Below, piece by piece: positions 27,616 through 36,282 of a DNA stretch of 64,000 nt. Origin of the DNA: an uncultured Syntrophobacterales bacterium (GTDB lineage: Bacteria; Desulfobacterota; Syntrophia; Syntrophales; UBA5619); contig CAIYSL010000119.1 of the NCBI GenBank assembly GCA_903928915.1, positions 1-64,000 of the forward strand, given 5' to 3'. The stretch's first letter is position 1. Each line of letters begins with the position of its first letter. Below the pieces are notes generated by a model. It saw nothing but the letters and a program-made list of their open reading frames with translations. It was not told the DNA's origin and made no database searches. The translations under genes were made by a program, and so were the position numbers.

Positions 27616-29022
27616 CTACCGTTTCACGAACTCTTTGGCAAGCCTTAGAATGACCTCCCGCGCCCCGAAGGCCCGCCGGAGGTAATGGGCCACTGTCGTC
27701 GGCCGCAGGTAAAAGCCGAGCAGCAGGCGGTTGATCTGGGAACGCAGCAGCCGCGCGGACAGCCCCGGGGGGACGTACACGATCTGCTGGAGGTCCATCC
27801 TGCTCCAGTCGTCGCTGAAATCACCGCAGCTCTTTGCCTGCGCATACAACTCCGTGCCGGGGAAAGGGGTCAGGGGAAAGATGTTCACGTCGGAAAGCGG
27901 TAACGACAGGGCGAAATCGACGGTCTGGCGCACCATGCGCTCCGTCTCCCAGGGGAACCCGACGATGAAGAACCCCTTTGCCTCGATCCCCGCGGCCCGG
28001 GTCAGCTCGACCTTCCGCCGTATCTCGTCGAGCGTTATCTTCTTCCCCACCCGGTCGAGGGTCTCCTGGCTGCCGCTTTCGATCCCGTAGGAGATGTACC
28101 AGCAGCCCGCCCGTTTCATCAGCCCCAGGGTCTCCCCGTCCACGCAATCGATCCGCGCGTTGACGCTCCAGGAGATGTCGAGACGGCCCGCGATCAGCCG
28201 GGCGCAGATCTCCGTCAGCCGCCCCCGGTGCGCGGTGAAATTATCGTCTTCGAAGGCGATTTCCCGATACCCCGCGTTCATCAGCAGACGGACCAGCTCC
28301 AGCACGTAGTCCGCCGAATGGAACCGGAGCCGCTTGTTGAACAGGTTGGTGTTGCAGTAGCCGCAGCGGTGCGCGCACCCGCGGGAGGTGATGGCGTGAA
28401 TCGCCGGCAGCCGCCGCGTCTTGAACGGCGCCGGCATGATCGTGCCGCACCCGGCGATCAGGTCGTAGGCTGGCAGGCCGAGCTCGTCGATGTCGTCGAT
28501 CAGGCTGCGGGGCGGGGTGAGCGCCGGGGCCCCGCCGGGCGAAGGCCGGAGGATCAGGCCCGCCACCCCCCGCAGGCTTTCCGTCGTCCCGTCGTAGGCG
28601 GCGACGATTTCCCGCAGCGTGCGCTCCCCCTCGCCGATGACCCCGACGTCGATCGCGGGGGTGCGCCGCATCGTCTCTTCCGGGACCGTGGTAAGGTGCG
28701 GTCCGCCGAGGACGACCAGGATGCGGGGGAACGACCGCTTGATCTCCGCCGCCAGGGCCTGGGCGCGCGTTATGGCGGGCGTAACCGCGGAGATGCCCAC
28801 GATGTCGGGCGCATCCTGTCCGATGGAATGCAGGATGTCCTGGTTCGAGCAGCCGCTGCACGTGCCGTCGATCATCCGCACGTGGCAGAGCGGCCGCACC
28901 GCCGCGGCAAGGTACAGAAGGCCGATCGCCGGCAGGCGCCCGCCGAAGATGCCGAGCTTCCCCAGGCTCTCGGCGATCGAATAGGGGGGGGTGAGGAGAA
29001 GGACCTTTTTTCTGGCGTTCAT
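27616..29022 (-). CDS. B12-binding-type radical SAM protein
   Basis: This 468-residue protein begins at ATG 29022 (MNARKKVLLLTPPY). It has a cobalamin-binding-like domain (DIVGISAVTPAITRAQALAA, ILVVLGGPHLTTVPEE, about 70-125) and a radical SAM domain with CAHRCGYC near residue 205 and WYISYGIESGSQETLDRVGK. The same architecture occurs at 21561, but sequence divergence indicates different substrates. It is followed by a 59-bp gap and the Trm112-type methyltransferase, so it may be part of the same long transcript. Confidence 0.84.
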   Translation of the reverse strand: MNARKKVLLLTPPYSIAESLGKLGIFGGRLPAIGLLYLAAAVRPLCHVRMIDGTCSGCSNQDILHSIGQDAPDIVGISAVTPAITRAQALAAEIKRSFPRILVVLGGPHLTTVPEETMRRTPAIDVGVIGEGERTLREIVAAYDGTTESLRGVAGLILRPSPGGAPALTPPRSLIDDIDELGLPAYDLIAGCGTIMPAPFKTRRLPAIHAITSRGCAHRCGYCNTNLFNKRLRFHSADYVLELVRLLMNAGYREIAFEDDNFTAHRGRLTEICARLIAGRLDISWSVNARIDCVDGETLGLMKRAGCWYISYGIESGSQETLDRVGKKITLDEIRRKVELTRAAGIEAKGFFIVGFPWETERMVRQTVDFALSLPLSDVNIFPLTPFPGTELYAQAKSCGDFSDDWSRMDLQQIVYVPPGLSARLLRSQINRLLLGFYLRPTTVAHYLRRAFGAREVILRLAKEFVKR

Positions 29023-29176
29023 CACGGTTGCATGGCTCCGGCCGTTTCCTCCGTGCGTTCCGGCCCCCGCCGCAGCGATCGCCAAGGGGCTGGCTGCGGC
29101 CGGCGCTCATGGCGGGCGGCGGATGAGAGCCCCGCTTCCTGTCCTTTTGAGGCGGGGCGGGTAAGCGGGTCCGTCA

Positions 29177-31231
29177 TCACTGCGATCGCCCGCCCTGGTC
29201 GCGGGTCTGCGCCTGCGCCGGGTCGAGTCTCAGGATCGTCTGGTAGTGCTTCATCGCCTCGGCGACCCGCCCCTGGGCGTAATAGGCCGCACCCAGGTTC
29301 TTGTGGGCCTGGACATACCCGGGGTTCAGCCTGACCGCTGCCTCGTATTCCTCGATCGCCTCGGCGAGCCTGCCCTGGGCCTGATAGGTCGCCCCCAGAT
29401 TGTTATGGGCGAGGGCATGGTCCGGGCTGAGCCTGATCACCGTCCGGTACTGCCGGACCGCGTCGGCGAACCGGCCCTGTTGATAGTACGCCGCCCCCAG
29501 GCTGTAGTTGACTTCAGGATAATTCGGGTCAATCTCTATCGCGCGCAGGAATTCCCGGATCGCGTCGTCGAGCCGCCCCTGCGCCTGATATACGAGTCCC
29601 AAATTGTAATGCGGATCACGATACGCCGGTTGTAGATCAATTGCTGTCTGATATGCCTTAATGGCATCATCGTACCGGCCCTTCCGGAAATGAATCACCC
29701 CGCTGTTGTTATGGGCTTCGGGATAATCAGGTTTTACCTTTATCGCAATCTGATATTCCCGTAGAGCGTCTTCAAAGCGGTTCTGCTTCTCATACGCAAG
29801 ACCCAGATTCGAATGAGGTCGAGCCTTATACGGGCTTTTCGCAACAACATCCGCCCAGAACTTCTCCTCGTTCTGCCAGACCGCGTTCCTGATATGGGCC
29901 GCCGACGCCAGGCCGAGCACCGCCGCGATCAGCAGCGGCAGGACCAGCTTCGCCGCGGCCCTGCCCCGCTCTGCCAGGTTCGCCCGCAGAAGCCCCATGC
30001 CCGCAACGATCGCCAGCGAAAACCCGACCGAAGGGAGATACAACCGGTGTTCGAAGATGACATCCACGATCGGGATGATGCTCGACTCCACCGACAGGGT
30101 CACGAAAAACCACAGGATCCCCAGCCCGATCACCCGATACCAGCGCCCGGTGTCCCGCTCCGCTCCGTACGAACGGTACAGCAGGGACACCCCGCCGCCG
30201 AACAGGCCGAGCAGGGCCAGGAACGACAGCAGGACCGGCGGGGTGAACAGCGTCCGGTACAGGGGATAGTCGTAATCGAGATTCTGCCCCACCGGCAACA
30301 GCAGCAGCCTGAGGTATGTCACGATCACCCGGAACTGGGTGAACAGATAGTCCCACCGCGAGACTTCCGCGGAGCCCGCCATGCTCGTCACCCGGTCCAG
30401 TCCGTCCGCACCCTGGAGACCACCGTAGGCAATCAGGTACAGCGGGATCAGGGCCATCGTCAGCAACAGCGGAGCCAGGAACAGGATCCGTTTCCGTATC
30501 CCCCCCCGGAAAAACAGGAACTCGTACAGCGCCACCATCACCGGCAAGGTAAAGGCAATCTCCTTCGTCCGCATCGCCAGGTACGCACAAACAACCGAGC
30601 CCGCATACCACCCGATCCCGACCCCCTCCCCCGACCCCGTACTGCGCGCCTTGAGGTACAGGAGCAGCGAGGCCAGATAGAAAAACGTCGCCAGCGTAAC
30701 GCTCCGCTGGACGATGTAGGTCACCGCCTGGGTCTGGACCGGATGGCTCACGAACAGGAGCGCCGCAAACAGCGGCACCCACCCGGCGGGGGCCGCATCG
30801 CCCGGCCGCCCCCCGTTGCCGGGCCACGGGGACAGGAACCGCAGGATCAAAAGCATCAACCAATACACCAGCAGGGCGTTCGCCAGGTGTACCCCCAGGT
30901 TGAACGCATGGTAGCCCGCAACCTGGAAGCCGTGCAGCTTATAATTTACTGCAAAGGTCACCTGCGTGACGAACCGGTTCTTGTACAGATTCTGCGGGCC
31001 GAAGATCTGACCGAAATCCCTGATCACGGGATTGTCGAGGATCTGCCGGACATCGTCGAACAGAAACGGGACGGCGAAGGTGTTCGCGTAGATCAAAATC
31101 CCCACCGCGACGACGAGCAGGGCCTGGGCAAAGGGCTTGCGGAAGAGGGTCGCCGGCGCTGCGGGCGTGGGCTGCCTCCTGTCGGTTCGCTGCCGATTAT
31201 CTTCTCCCCTTTTCTCCGATCGTTGAGACAT
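29177..31231 (-). CDS. TMTC-like polytopic membrane protein with TPR repeats
   Basis: The start ATG at 31231 (MSQRSEKRGED) gives 684 residues. About ten membrane segments occupy residues 45-430. FEHRLYLPSVGFSLAIVAGM near residue 400 is the hallmark of bacterial proteins related to eukaryotic TMTC O-mannosyltransferases. The C-terminus (about 455-670) holds at least six 34-residue TPRs (pattern A-x-x-x-L-G-x-x-Y-x-x-Q-G-R). Such proteins are thought to glycosylate or assemble partners on the periplasmic side using lipid-linked sugars. The TPR codons in 29581-29820 are only about 48 % GC, unlike the rest of the gene. Confidence 0.82.
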   Translation of the reverse strand: MSQRSEKRGEDNRQRTDRRQPTPAAPATLFRKPFAQALLVVAVGILIYANTFAVPFLFDDVRQILDNPVIRDFGQIFGPQNLYKNRFVTQVTFAVNYKLHGFQVAGYHAFNLGVHLANALLVYWLMLLILRFLSPWPGNGGRPGDAAPAGWVPLFAALLFVSHPVQTQAVTYIVQRSVTLATFFYLASLLLYLKARSTGSGEGVGIGWYAGSVVCAYLAMRTKEIAFTLPVMVALYEFLFFRGGIRKRILFLAPLLLTMALIPLYLIAYGGLQGADGLDRVTSMAGSAEVSRWDYLFTQFRVIVTYLRLLLLPVGQNLDYDYPLYRTLFTPPVLLSFLALLGLFGGGVSLLYRSYGAERDTGRWYRVIGLGILWFFVTLSVESSIIPIVDVIFEHRLYLPSVGFSLAIVAGMGLLRANLAERGRAAAKLVLPLLIAAVLGLASAAHIRNAVWQNEEKFWADVVAKSPYKARPHSNLGLAYEKQNRFEDALREYQIAIKVKPDYPEAHNNSGVIHFRKGRYDDAIKAYQTAIDLQPAYRDPHYNLGLVYQAQGRLDDAIREFLRAIEIDPNYPEVNYSLGAAYYQQGRFADAVRQYRTVIRLSPDHALAHNNLGATYQAQGRLAEAIEEYEAAVRLNPGYVQAHKNLGAAYYAQGRVAEAMKHYQTILRLDPAQAQTRDQGGRSQ

Positions 31232-31512
31232 AGAGAATACACCCTTCGCATTACTGTCGTTGACCGTTGACCGAAGACACTGAGATGCGGCAGGCCCGTC
31301 ACGGTCGGTTGTCGCAGCCTTCCGCACCGTCCCGGCGTGATGCCTTCCGGCCCGCTTATCCTCCCATATCCATTTTTACGGGAAAAGGCAATTCGCATTT
31401 CCCCTATTCATAGGCGGTAAATCGTGTTGCTTTCAAAAACCCGGCATGGTAGACACGGCCGGTGCGGATATTGCATTCCGTTCATAGGAGAATCCATTCA
31501 CCGGGAGGGGCA

Positions 31513-32541
31513 ATGAAACGATCGATCCTTCTGTTTGTGCTCTTTGTGTTGTTGGGCAGCTTTTTCCCGCCGGTGGCGGGGGCCGCAAACAGCGGCGCCA
31601 TCACGCTTCTGTTCACCGGGGCGGTCAAGGGGATGCTCGACCCCTGCGACGCTTGAGCGGACAACAGCTCGGGCGGTCTGGCCCGGCGCGCGCAGGTGAT
31701 AGAATCGCTGCGGAAAAGCGAACCCGTGGTGCTGGTGGATTGCGGGGGACTGTTCGATGCCACCTCCCGGGACAAGGCTGAAGTGCTGCTGACCGCGATG
31801 GAGGCGATGGGGTACGACGCCCTGAACCTCGGCGGCCCGGAGTTCTTCTACGGCGCGGATTTTCTCGCCCATGCCCGCTCCCATGTCTCGTTCCCCTACA
31901 TCGCGTCGAACCTGAGCCCGGGGGGGAACCGGCTTGCCGGGGCCAGGCAGTACGTCATCAAACAGGCAGGCGGGCTCAGGGTCGCCATTCTCGGCGTGGT
32001 CCCCCCGGAAGAGGTCGACCTAATCCCCGGCCGGGAACGGATGGGCGGCCTGGCGGCTTTGCCCCCGGAGCCCGCGCTCAGCAAGCTGCTCACCGAGGTG
32101 CGGCCACAGGCCGATCTGGTCGTCCTGCTCTCCCGGTACGACGTGGAGAAGACCAGCGCGCTGGTGCAGTCCCTCACCGGGATCGACGTGGCCGTTTCCG
32201 CGGGCAGCGATGACGTCTTCTACGCAAAGCCGCTGGAGCACACCGTCCTGCTGCAGACCGGGTCCCAGGGAAGGACGCTGGGGCTGCTCAGGATCGCGCG
32301 CGACGGCACGGGCATCAGGGTAGTCGACCGGGGCCATATCCGGCTGGACCGCACCGTCCCCGACCATGCCGGGGTGGCGCGACTCGTCGACGGCTTCAAG
32401 AATGCCCAGCAGCTGCGCGCCGCCGAAGCCGCCGCGCAGCGCGACCGGGACTTGCGGCAAGGGCTGCGGTTGAGCCCCCAAGAGTTCATGGAGCAGTACC
32501 AGAAACAACAAGCGGAAACGAAAAAAGGAGAGGCACGGTGA
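31513..32541 (+). CDS. Probable UshA-like selenoprotein (UGA read as selenocysteine at codon 48)
   Basis: The frame from ATG 31513 (GGGAGGGG just upstream) to TAA-free end at 32541 is broken only by TGA at 31654-31656. Translating it as Sec gives 342 residues: signal peptide (about 1-25), LLFTGAVKGMLDPC, the motif C45-D-A-U48, then SSGGLARRAQVIESL. GGLARR after a PC motif is characteristic of UshA-like 5'-nucleotidase/metallophosphatase relatives, and this conserved stretch lies between the TGA and the next possible start (GTG 31696), so reading through is needed to keep the domain. A SECIS-like hairpin follows the TGA. Metal-ligand positions look eroded (VDCGGLF, LLSRYD, VSAGSDD), so a redox rather than hydrolase role is plausible. 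A pseudogene is the alternative. Confidence 0.8.
31654..31685 (+). promoter_or_regulatory. In-frame UGA and bacterial SECIS-like hairpin
   Basis: The UGA (31654-31656) is followed after 13 bases by a stem of five G-C pairs, CGGGC (31670-31674) with GCCCG (31681-31685). The apical loop is GGUCUG (31675-31680). The loop GGUC begins 18 bases after the UGA, inside the spacing accepted for bacterial SECIS elements, and matches the apical loop of E. coli fdhF. A SelB-Sec-tRNA complex would bind here. Confidence 0.75.
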
Positions 32542-32984
32542 AAACAAATCGACGGCTGCCCCTGGCAGCATGCTTGCTGATGGCGACCTTGGCGCTGGGC
32601 TGCGCGGCCCTGTCCCCGGTGGAGGAAACGCAGGCCCTGCACCAGCGGGTAGCGCAGTACATGCAGGCCCAGGTGGACGGGAAGTGGGAGCTCGCCTACT
32701 CCTATCTCGACCCCTCCTCGCGCGCTGAAATGACGCGGGAGAGTTACCTGAAGCGCCCGCGGAATATGCCCTACCGGGGGTTCGCGGTCGAAGAGGTCCG
32801 GATTCTTCCGGCGGGGGACCGCGCCACGGTCAAGGTGAAGATCGACGTCCGGTTCATGAGCTACGACTTCAAAGGGGCACCCCAGACGCAGGAGTGGGTC
32901 CGGGAAGAGGGGGAGTGGTTCGTGAAGGCGGCACAGCAGCAGGCGCCGCGGCATCCCTTCGGGTCCCCGCAACAGCAGAAATAG
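32538..32984 (+). CDS. Small outer-membrane or periplasmic lipoprotein, unknown function
   Basis: The GTG start overlaps the selenoprotein TGA (GTGA, 32538-32541), so the two are translated together. The 148-residue product has a lipoprotein signal peptide with lipobox LALGC (Cys near residue 22). The rest reads as a compact alpha+beta fold (VAQYMQAQVDGKWELAYSYL, VKIDVRFMSYDFKG, WVREEGEWFVKAA) that resembles NTF2-like/DUF4878-type domains; that is only an impression. It is probably a partner or anchor of the UshA-like selenoprotein. Confidence 0.85.
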   Translation: MKTNRRLPLAACLLMATLALGCAALSPVEETQALHQRVAQYMQAQVDGKWELAYSYLDPSSRAEMTRESYLKRPRNMPYRGFAVEEVRILPAGDRATVKVKIDVRFMSYDFKGAPQTQEWVREEGEWFVKAAQQQAPRHPFGSPQQQK

Positions 32985-32995
32985 GGCTCGGCGCG

Positions 32996-35479
32996 CTACA
33001 TGTTCGCCCCGCTCAGCAGCTGATTCCCGGCGTCGCCGTACAGATAGAAACCGCCGATGGCGCCGGTATCACCTTCGGTGCGGAACTTGAGAAACGAGAT
33101 CTCCGCCGCCGCCTGACCGAAACGGGCCCCCACTTCGAACACCTCATACGCCCCGGCCGCGAGGGTCACGGTCTGGACCTGACCCGCCAGCAGATTCCCG
33201 CTGCGGTCGTAGGGCTCGACCGTCACGGTCTGCGCCTGCGAAGCGGGGTTGCAGACCCCGACCCCCGTCCACCAATAGCCGTCATTGCCGGGGTAGTGGG
33301 GCAGGCTGAGGCTGCCCCGGTACCGGGTGTCGTCCAGGAGCGGAAAGCTCGCGTCGTCCAGCCCGCCGGTGGTGTAGGTATAATACCCGACCAGGGGGGA
33401 GCGGCCCGTAATCTCGAGGATCGAACGGTACAGGGGGTCCCCGGCCCCCTTTCCGAACCGCTCCTGGATATCCACGACCCGTTTTTCCCGCGGGGCCAGG
33501 ACGATGTTCAGGTCCCCGCCGGTGTCGGCGCCGGCCAGGGCGAGGTGGAACGTGACGGGGTTCTCCTGATCGTTCGGGTTGATCAGGGTCACCCGCGTAT
33601 TCCAGCTGCCCGGTTCGGGCACGTGGGGCACGATCTTCTTTCCCCCCCCCACCGGGAGGGCGAACAGGGTCTCCACGCCGGATGAATCGGCGGTGTACTG
33701 AAAACCGCTGAGGAGATGGCTGCCATCGCCGAGGATCTCGATCCAGCCGGCCTGCGGCATGGCGTAGAAGGGGGGGGAGCCGGACTCGATCGGGAGCCAC
33801 CCCCGGCCGGCGATCGACACGGCCGCCTCCGCAAGCAGGGAACCTCCCCCCGCATACAGGCGGAGGGTGACGCCGGACGCATCGAAGGACTCGTTGCGGA
33901 CCGCCCCGAACATCCGCAGGCCCGGGATCAGGGCCGGGGCCGTGTCCGGGATTACCAGCCGGGTCCCCCGGGCGTTGCCCTGGACAAAGGTGGAAAGGTA
34001 GCGGTTGTTCCCGCCGATCAGGTTGAGCATCTCCACCGGCCCGTCCGCTTCGAGGTTCAGCCTGCTGGTTTCGGACAGTTCATGACGGCGCACGCCCAGA
34101 GCATCGAACAGGAAGACCCGTTTCTCGCCCGGGTCGAGCCGGAGCGGTCCCAGGACCGTCTGGAGCGGAACGCCGTCCCGGGTCTGGGTCGTCAGCGTCA
34201 CCCGCTCCACCGCCGCGGCGCCCGTGTTGGTCAGGGCGAACCCGGACCAATCGCCGCTCTTGGGCAGGTACGGGACGACCTGGTCGTAGGACCGCTTCAC
34301 GTCCGTCCGGAGGAGATAGATGTTCGGGTCGGTGTAGTCGCTCTGGGTCAGCCTGAGGGTGTACGGCGGCGCCGCGGCGGTCAGACGCAGGTCCAGGGGC
34401 GCGCCGTTCGTCACGACCGCGCGGTGCACCTCCGTGCCGCTGCCGTCGGTGACGGCCGCCTCGATGTCCCGCTGGCTCCCCGGCTGCTTTTCCACCCGGA
34501 TGGACAGGATATCCCCGGCGGCGGAGTGGATCCGGTACAGGTCCTCGTCGAGGAGGATGAGGTTGTAGGTCCCCGGCCCGATGTCCACGACCGTACCGCC
34601 GTGTTCCAGGAAATCGTCCCGGGAGGCGGCGATCCTGCGCACCTCCTGGTAGTCGAGCCCGGGAAACCCGGTCCCCACCCCGAGCGAAATGCTCAGGAGC
34701 TCCGGGTGGTCGACGACGCTCGCCCCGGTCCATTGGCCGCCGACGATCGCCCCGCCCGCGCCCAGGAACAGGTCGTAGGTGTAGTGGTAGGGATGCACCA
34801 GGGTCCCCCGGTAGTCCGGCGCCACCGCGTCGTCGGCGAAATAGATGGTCACCTCCACGGATTCGACGCTGCCGCTGACCGAAGAGGTCATGTCGTACCG
34901 GTAGACCGGGTACGACCACACCTCTTCCCCGGTCCAGAGGTCGGCCACGAAGGGCTTGCCCTCGTCCTTGATGTACTTCAGCAGCCAGAGGTGGAACACA
35001 TCGGGCTCGATGCCGTTGCCGATCTCGCCGATGTCGTTGCTGTGGGCCAGGGTCAGGAGCCCCTTCTTGTCCCCGACGCGAAAGACGATGTTGTCCTCCG
35101 AGGAGGGGACAACGTCGATGTTCTCGGTGCTGGCGGCCCGGGCCCAGTGGGCGCAAAGCCCCCACCAGGCCGGCGCGTTCGGGTCGTAATGGGCCGCCAG
35201 GTACTGGGTGAGGGCCGTGCCCGTGGCCGTGCCGCCGGTGAGGAGGCTGTACTTCTCCAGCGGGGCCGGCCGGCCGCGGTAGTCCAGGCCGGTGCCGAGC
35301 CCCCCCTGCCAATCGGGCCACCAGTAGCCCGACCAGGGGCGGAAAGAGGCCTCGCGGGTCTCGGCCTTCGCGCCGGGGGGGCACAGCCCCGCAAGCAGGA
35401 AGAGCAAAACCAGGGCCCCGGCCAGGGCGGCCCGGCCCCGGGTTCTGCGCGTTCTGGGTTCGATCGATCGCATCGTCAT
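32996..35479 (-). CDS. Secreted transglutaminase-elicitor-like protein with beta-rich repeats
   Basis: This 827-residue protein has an N-terminal signal peptide (hydrophobic core about 19-33, Ala-x-Ala near 39). Residues about 45-300 resemble the transglutaminase elicitor family: WWGLCAHWARAA (105-116, candidate catalytic Cys109), then FHLWLLKYIKDEG and FVADLWTGEEVWSYPVYRYD with candidate His and Asp. The rest is repeated beta-sandwich-like modules (WSGFALTNTGAAAVERVTL; YWWTGVGVCNPASQAQTVTV). It could crosslink or cleave peptide material outside the cell; no function is proven. The start is 2 bp after the stop of the small exported protein gene, implying an operon. Likely T2SS cargo (inference). 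Confidence 0.75.
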   Translation of the reverse strand: MTMRSIEPRTRRTRGRAALAGALVLLFLLAGLCPPGAKAETREASFRPWSGYWWPDWQGGLGTGLDYRGRPAPLEKYSLLTGGTATGTALTQYLAAHYDPNAPAWWGLCAHWARAASTENIDVVPSSEDNIVFRVGDKKGLLTLAHSNDIGEIGNGIEPDVFHLWLLKYIKDEGKPFVADLWTGEEVWSYPVYRYDMTSSVSGSVESVEVTIYFADDAVAPDYRGTLVHPYHYTYDLFLGAGGAIVGGQWTGASVVDHPELLSISLGVGTGFPGLDYQEVRRIAASRDDFLEHGGTVVDIGPGTYNLILLDEDLYRIHSAAGDILSIRVEKQPGSQRDIEAAVTDGSGTEVHRAVVTNGAPLDLRLTAAAPPYTLRLTQSDYTDPNIYLLRTDVKRSYDQVVPYLPKSGDWSGFALTNTGAAAVERVTLTTQTRDGVPLQTVLGPLRLDPGEKRVFLFDALGVRRHELSETSRLNLEADGPVEMLNLIGGNNRYLSTFVQGNARGTRLVIPDTAPALIPGLRMFGAVRNESFDASGVTLRLYAGGGSLLAEAAVSIAGRGWLPIESGSPPFYAMPQAGWIEILGDGSHLLSGFQYTADSSGVETLFALPVGGGKKIVPHVPEPGSWNTRVTLINPNDQENPVTFHLALAGADTGGDLNIVLAPREKRVVDIQERFGKGAGDPLYRSILEITGRSPLVGYYTYTTGGLDDASFPLLDDTRYRGSLSLPHYPGNDGYWWTGVGVCNPASQAQTVTVEPYDRSGNLLAGQVQTVTLAAGAYEVFEVGARFGQAAAEISFLKFRTEGDTGAIGGFYLYGDAGNQLLSGANM

Positions 35480-35480
35480 A

Positions 35481-36152
35481 TCAGGGGATGAGCCACGAAC
35501 GCCGCACCGGCGTCTCTTCGAACAGCCACCAGGCGCCGTCGGCGCTCCACAGCTGCTTCACCATCGGCCGGCCCGCCTCGTCGGTGACGGAAACCATGAT
35601 CAAGAGCGCCCCGGCGGCAAGCTCGGTCCGGAGATAGCCCATCGCCCGGGCCTCGGCGACGGCCATCGCCGCGGCGCTCACGCGGTAGTTCCGGACGAAC
35701 ACCCTGCCTCCGGCCTCGACCGTCTCCGGGTATGTCGCGCCGCCCTCGGCCGTGACGGCCGGCAGGACATCGCAGGGGGCGGGAAACCCGGCCAGGAGCA
35801 GGAGCCCGGCGCCGCTTTTCTGCTGCCCCGGGCTGGCCCCGGTCCACTCGATCGCGCCGCTGCCGCCCGGGCCGGGAATCGAGATCTCGCACAGTGCGGC
35901 CGCCCCCGGCGCAGCCTCGGGGAAGAAGCGCAGGAGCGTTCTTCCGCTCGGACCGGACTCCGGCACAATCCGCCACACCTGGGTGTGGGGCCGGCCGGCG
36001 CTCTTGAAGGCCGAATACTCCGACTGGACGCTGAGCGCCGCCTCAGGATGGTACGGGGCGGCCGGGCACGGGCCGGCAAACGCCAGCAGCGCGAACCCCG
36101 CGAGGGCGACGGCGCCCCACCGGCAGATACCTCTGTTCCTGTCTACTCTCAC
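35481..36152 (-). CDS. Exported protein of unknown function
   Basis: I do not recognise this 223-residue protein. It has an N-terminal signal peptide (hydrophobic residues 13-28, AAPYHPEAAL after the cleavage site), no membrane segments afterwards, and a mixed alpha/beta composition with a late SAAAMAVAEARAMGYLRTEL helix. It lies directly upstream of the transglutaminase-like gene (2-bp gap) and may be its partner, inhibitor or chaperone. The closeness of the two genes is observed; the partnership is inference. Confidence 0.7.
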   Translation of the reverse strand: MRVDRNRGICRWGAVALAGFALLAFAGPCPAAPYHPEAALSVQSEYSAFKSAGRPHTQVWRIVPESGPSGRTLLRFFPEAAPGAAALCEISIPGPGGSGAIEWTGASPGQQKSGAGLLLLAGFPAPCDVLPAVTAEGGATYPETVEAGGRVFVRNYRVSAAAMAVAEARAMGYLRTELAAGALLIMVSVTDEAGRPMVKQLWSADGAWWLFEETPVRRSWLIP

Positions 36153-36209
36153 CTGCCTGTCCTTCGTCGATCGCCGCCCGGTCCGGTCCGGCCCCGGGGA
36201 GGCGCGGTC

Positions 36210-36243
36210 AAAAAAATCGGGGGACCTTTTTCAAGGCCCCCCG
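36210..36243 (-). terminator. Rho-independent terminator downstream of the surface protein gene
   Basis: Read on the minus strand there is a stem of five plus four pairs with one mismatch (36219-36228 with 36233-36242), a 4-base loop, and then GA followed by seven T (36216-36210). It lies about 95 bp after the stop codon at 36335. Confidence 0.8.
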
Positions 36244-36282
36244 CCGATGATCAGCCGAGGCACCCCCCGGCCTCAGGTTGGG

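Noticed and set aside
29050-29176. Terminator between the TMTC-like gene and the radical SAM gene
   Set aside because: A short CCCCGC/GCGGGG pairing exists but has a 16-base loop and no T-tract.
31427-31455. Promoter TTGCTT-N17-TAGACA for the selenoprotein operon
   Set aside because: Both boxes are weak; the distance is plausible but support is insufficient for a feature.
31654-31656. Stop codon splitting a gene: pseudogene or a 47-residue peptide plus a downstream gene starting at GTG 31696
   Set aside because: The sequence between the TGA and the GTG encodes a conserved family motif in frame, a SECIS-like hairpin follows, and the rest of the gene is intact and coupled to a lipoprotein gene. 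Pseudogene status remains possible but is the weaker reading.
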